Below, piece after piece: positions 56,450 through 62,000 of a stretch of 62,000 nucleotides of DNA. The stretch lies in assembly GCA_009760855.2 (NCBI GenBank), contig WPIO01000076.1:1-62000 (forward strand), written 5' to 3'. The DNA comes from Cristatella mucedo (taxonomy: Eukaryota > Bryozoa > Phylactolaemata > Cristatellidae). The position numbers and the translations under genes are program-made. Numbering within the stretch: position 1 is the stretch's first letter; each line of letters starts with the position of its first letter. The notes beneath the pieces were generated by a model. It ran no database searches, was not told the origin of the DNA, and worked only from the letters and a program-made list of their open reading frames with translations.

Positions 56450-57935
56450 CTTGAGACAGGTCCACAGAAAGCTCTAGAAACACGAATAGAACAGTAAATA
56501 ACAGCCGTCTGTAAATTAATTGAAAACGCGTCGATTATGTAAGGCAACGCCCACTGCTGAACCAGAAAAAGCTTCAAAGTGAGACCTGAGTTGACATCAA
56601 AACGTACCTGCAAGCAATTGGCTTGAATCGATTTACGTCAATTCCTTAATTTGAATGGGCTATAACCTTTTCGTCGGCGATGTAAGTCGCTTATAGTTAT
56701 GGCTTGTGTAAGTGTAAGCCTTTGTGTCAGAGGCCAAGTTCTGTTTCACAAAATGTTGTCATGTTAAGGCTGATAGTATGAGACTAGCTCAGGTAGTAAG
56801 AGACTACTCACATCTAGATCCAATGCGAATATAACAAAGGGGCTTCATAAGTACAATGCAAATACATTGGCTGCTTTGAAATTACCAAGATTTACCAAAT
56901 GCATCTCTCTGGCTATCACCAGATGCAATCATGACATATTTGATCTCCGGCTGATAGAAGATCATTGGGGTGAGGCTTCACGACTTCTTCCTAAAAGTGA
57001 TGCATCAGGTACCATCAAAACTGCCTCCGGGGCATGTTCATAAGCCCCACCACTGAAACTGATAGCTTTCAACCTTGAACATCCCACTGGCTGTGAAAAC
57101 ATCACAGTGAAAATGACTGACAAAGATAGTCGTATGCATATTCTACTCAAGAATGAAAACTGTGACAGAATAGTATTACAATTCATTCATTTAATAAAGC
57201 ACCTTCAAATGATTGAAAATATTACTTGTTTGCAAGATTGTTGCTGTCCTGATGTAGGCTACAAGCATTCCCACGTTCGCTAAAGAGCATATTTATCGAC
57301 GATATAAGGCACAGCCAAGTGCTGAACATGAAAATGCTTCTGAGTGAGACCTGATGTGACCAAAATACTTACACTTGAGCAGTCAGCTTGCATTTGTGTA
57401 CCATACTTACCTTTGAGCATTCAGCTTGCATTTGTGTACCTCTTTTCTTTGTTTGAATGGGGCAAAATGTTTTCTTTGGTGTTAATGTACATGGTTTACA
57501 GGTGGCTTGTGTATTCAAAATTGCAATATCTTAGCAACTAAAGAGCCGTCTTGATGTGACGCCTGCATGATGTTATATTTCTTGTAAAGGCTCACTTTAC
57601 TGTAGTATTCTAACATGGAAAACTAACTAAACCTAAGGAAGGATACGGGGCGAATACCATACACCTAATACCACTACAGGTTAAGTTTGCTGTTTAATTT
57701 TGAAACTGAAAATATAGCGTAAATTTACTTTAAAATAGCTACTCGTCTAACTGCCAGGTTCTCATTAGGGTGCCTGTTGTTTTCTCTCCCACTTGTGTAG
57801 ATAACGTGTTTAGTTACCTGCTTTAGCGATTGGAACTTAAATTGGTAACCCGTGGAAAACCCATAATATGAAGACCAAAGAAGGACAGTTAAGCATAGCA
57901 TTAGACCCAGAAATGCAGATTATTGGCCAGAAGAA
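56450..57935 (+). repeat. Old unit C, right-arm copy
   Basis: It aligns with 29,440-30,850 in direct orientation and, up to 57,269, with 1-870 inverted. Module M copy 8 lies at 56,880-57,085 (minus). A roughly 38-bp imperfect tandem duplication (57,368-57,443) is absent from the spacer copy. Confidence 0.75.
56880..57085 (-). repeat. Module M, copy 8 of 8
   Basis: This is the inverted partner of the copy at 150-395. Confidence 0.65.
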
Positions 57936-58982
<1,047 letters not shown>

Positions 58983-61409
58983 GGCACCGTTCCGATCTTC
59001 AATTCTTAAAGTGCAAATGTGATTTAATCTTTACAATACTAGTCATTTTGGCAAATATTCTGATTCTCAACTGCGTATAGATATAACTCTGGGTCAGTTT
59101 TGTTAGGACCTGACCGATATGTATTTCGATAATAAACACATATCAAAGTGAGTTCTTATTATTTTAAATGCCAAAGTATTTTGGCTGTATTACATTTTAG
59201 CCTAAGGCTGAAGTTGGACTAACCTGCTACTAGGTTTCCAATTTTCTTCTTTTTGGATAGCTAACGTGAAGGTTTCAAATTAGAACGTTCATTTCATTAA
59301 AAAAACCTCTTTTTTAGCAAATTTATAAATAAAGAGCAGATTCCGTACGGACTCACATAAAAGACATATTGAAGTCCATCGAATAATAATAATATCAATA
59401 ATGTACTCGATAAAGCGTCCTCAGATAACTTAATCTCTTTCTATGCGCTTTACATTTGCTGCAAAGGAAAACGCAATTGAATAATTAAAATCATTCTTGA
59501 AAAGCAAACAAAATGAATAATATGGTTAGGGGTGACATGCACAGGGTCAGCATGCAAATGTGGTTTGTGTCAGCATGCACAGTTGCAGTATGCATAAGCA
59601 CGTGAGGAAGGAATTACAGGGACCCAATAAATGCCGTTCTAAATAGGTATGTTTCCAAGTTCCTTTTAAATGTGGTCAGGTCAGGGGATGTTCTGACGCA
59701 TGTCGGGAGGGAGTTCCAGGCTCTGGGAGCATACGAACTAAATGCACGGTCTCCAAAGGATTTAAGGTTTTGTATGAGGTATTTCAAGACTGGTGGATTC
59801 CGAAAATCGGGTGGTAAGATGCTTGGCCTGATGGGGGAGTATATAGGAGAGATAGGAACCATAAAATGAAGGGACCTAAAAGTGAGCAAGAAAACCTTGA
59901 AGTAAATGCGTTGCTTGACTGGGAACCAGTGCAGATCGGCGAGAAGTGGAGTAATGTGGCAACTGCGACGCTCACGACAGACAAGCCTAGCTGCAGAGTT
60001 TTGCACCACCTGCAATCGCCTGATCGCACATGCTGGTAGGCCAGTAAGCAGTGAGTTGCAGAAGTCGAGGCGAGAAGTCACGAATGCATGGACCAACTTA
60101 GACGTGGTATCCTTATCTAAACAAGTCCGAATTTTAGCAATATTATGAAGCTGAATATAGGCAGATTTGACTGTCGAGCTGATATGGTCGTCAAACGAGA
60201 AGTCGCTTTAGAATATGACACCTAGATTTCGAGCTCATTCGACAGAACATACGCTGGCAGAGCAAATTTTGAGAGACTGCCTTTCCAATCTCTGAATCAC
60301 ACTGGGTTTGTCCACAACTAGTAAGTTAGTTTTGTCATCGTTTAGTTTTAGAAAATTTGCTGCCATCCAACTGCGGATATCATCAATGCATGCAGCAAGT
60401 GAGTTTAGAGAATTTCAGGTGCTTAAAGGCTGGGAAGGGTCAAAGCAAAGGAGCAACTGAGTGTCATCCGCATAGAAGTGATAGCCTAGATTGTGCTTGG
60501 CAATCACATCAGCAATAGGGAGAGTATAAACCGTGAAAAGAACTGGACCTAACACGAAGCCCTGAGGTACTTAATATTTCAGAGGTAGTTCAGATGATCT
60601 TTGTCCATTCACGTCAATACTCTGGAGTCTGCCTCTGAGATTGGACCTGAACCGCTGCAGAGCAGTGCCAGTGATGCCCAGGCGAGCTGAGAGGCTTTCT
60701 AGAATAATTTTTTGATCGATGGTGTCAAAAGATCGAGACCGATTCAAAGTCACGACGATATGTAAGCATTGGTAATATTGGAATGGATTATACTTGGGTG
60801 TTTACCTAAATTTACTAGATATATCGTAAATAAGCAGCAATTTTTGAACTTCAATAAGTTCCTGGATGCCATTTTACTTTAAAAGTTCCAATTGGATGAG
60901 CTACTATGTCATACATACTGATAATTTTAATAACCAATTTGTAAACCGCTCTTAGCGAACTGAATTTCTTTTTTGGAACTTAACCGGTGCTGCATCAGGA
61001 TTATCAACTAAAAGTAAAAAAGCAAAAAAGAGCGAGCACGTTTTTTCTTCAAATTGATTTCCATGCTACAATGCACGTATACATGTAATTTCCTTAGCAT
61101 CATATCCGGAAGAGATAAGTTTAAAAAGACCGAGGCTTTCCGTAACTATCATGGTTTTAATCGGTCTAATTCTGTCACAAGGCTAAGATTTTTGAGAGAC
61201 AGTTCTTTCAAAAAATAATCACCTCAGCTGTAAATTAAAACCGAAACTGTACAAAAATTGAAGTCACTTTACAGTGTTTTTAATAGCTTTTGGGATGTTT
61301 TTTTATCGTGGCGTTAGGGTGTCTAGAGTTTCTGTGTAGAGCCGTGGCAAGCTTAAACTGGTTGTACTGGTTGCTTACTCTTTAGGAGAGCCCATGTCTT
61401 TGGGCATGG
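58983..61409 (+). repeat. Old unit E, right copy, interrupted
   Basis: This aligns with 26,708-27,859 but is split at 59,382/60,743 by a LINE-A insertion. No host gene is seen. Confidence 0.8.
59383..60742 (-). mobile_element. LINE-A retrotransposon, best-preserved copy (A4)
   Basis: This is a 5'-truncated CR1/L2-group element read on the minus strand. It begins inside motif A (F-D-T-I-D at about 60,720) and keeps an intact catalytic Y-A-D-D (60,463-60,474). An unbroken 160-codon C-terminal stretch (60,096-59,614) includes T-S-R-L-D-F-C-N-S-L-L and ends in T-F-K-R-N-L-E-T-Y-L-F. The 3' UTR has stem-loop arms (taaagcg, cgcttta) and an (att)n tail at 59,383. The paralogous unit E at 27,100 lacks it, so it is a separate, later insertion. 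A target duplication is not clear. Truncation makes it immobile. Confidence 0.88.
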
Positions 61410-62000
61410 TCGGTAGTGCTTCTATCTGAGTGTTTGTGTAAGGTGTCGGTACTAAACATGAATTTGATGTTTCTGAGAGAATTTAACTGTGTATTTTAGG
61501 ATAAATTTCAACAAAATTCCAGTTCCATAAATTTGCCTCCGTCCAGTTCCTGCCACAAACTCGTGACCCTTTAGTAACCCTGATTTGGCTGGAGCCATAA
61601 AAACTGTTGGCAGGATGACCGCGTTATTGGGCACAGGTGCACATATACATGAATTTGACAGTTGCTCGTGCTACTTGAAAAGTGCCAGCCAATGCTGAAT
61701 CAGCCGAGTGTTCGAACATAGAGTTGTAAAGACAAGTGGGAAATGTATCTACTCGGGCATTCATGCACTGCGTTAATAACTACGTATAGCATTACCCTTC
61801 AAAAACAGGCAGTCACTAGGAAATATTTTCAGTAATTTAAGACCCAGCATACTCTTCTCATTTAAACTATTTGAACAGTTTTGCTGCTCGGTGCATAATA
61901 TAGCGATTGCCAAGTCAGTTTAAGAAGGCTAGCCAGGTTCGAGAACGGTTCTTTCAGCCTCACCATCTACAGAGTATCAACAATATCACAACCAGCACGT
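61410..62000 (+). repeat. Old unit B, right-end copy (runs out of window)
   Basis: It aligns with 27,860-28,380 and 880-1,400 on the same strand and follows unit E as in the spacer. It probably continues past the end of the window. Confidence 0.7.

Larger units (their letters stand above)
37578..57269 (-). repeat. Right arm of the large imperfect inverted repeat
   Basis: This is the reverse-complement counterpart of the left arm. Relative to the left it has gained a 3,213-bp hAT transposon with its target duplication and a 358-bp private segment (43,266-43,623). It lacks left positions 2,299-5,241 (junction at 54,971) and about 13,108-14,776 (junction near 43,975). Between 37,916 and 38,837 it carries an older relative of left 13.0-14.15 kb in place of left 19,553-23,905. 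The separate gains and losses show that the arms have evolved independently and are not homogenised over these tracts. Confidence 0.9.

Overview
The window looks like nuclear DNA of an invertebrate metazoan. It is A+T-rich with short decayed ORFs, microsatellites, introns with GT..AG borders, and a dense load of non-LTR retrotransposons of the CR1/L2 group and hAT DNA transposons. I see no bacterial operons, tRNA, rRNA or CRISPR. A 184-bp element resembling the SPIN ('Space Invader') hAT family fits hosts where SPIN has been reported outside tetrapods (a triatomine bug, a pond snail), but the species cannot be fixed from the sequence.

The dominating structure is a large imperfect inverted repeat. 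Positions 1-19,553 match 57,269-38,838 in reverse orientation at roughly 97-98% identity in stretches compared by eye. An older, more diverged extension pairs 23,905-24,243 with 37,915-37,578. Between the arms lies a third, direct copy: 30,855-37,577 repeats 16,113-22,827. Older diverged units, here called B, C, D and E, are scattered at both ends and in the spacer. Three copies of one dead LINE share an identical altered catalytic site, so they arose by segmental duplication and not by separate insertion.

The arms differ by datable events. The right arm carries a 3.2-kb hAT transposon (46,353-49,565) whose unoccupied target survives in the left arm at 10,731-10,738. The right arm also lacks 2.9 kb and 1.7 kb present in the left and has a private 358-bp segment. 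The hAT transposase (631 codons from 47,237) is the only long intact reading frame. Its BED zinc finger seems split by a one-base frame change near its N-terminus.

The only candidate host gene I can support is a tiny spliced gene for a secreted peptide (8,617-8,875 minus; 51,431-51,685 plus). It is intact in both arms and lies behind a CpG- and GC-box-rich promoter-like segment. Everything else is retrotransposon wreckage (families LINE-A, LINE-B and LINE-C, named here for convenience), microsatellites, or sequence in which I recognise nothing.
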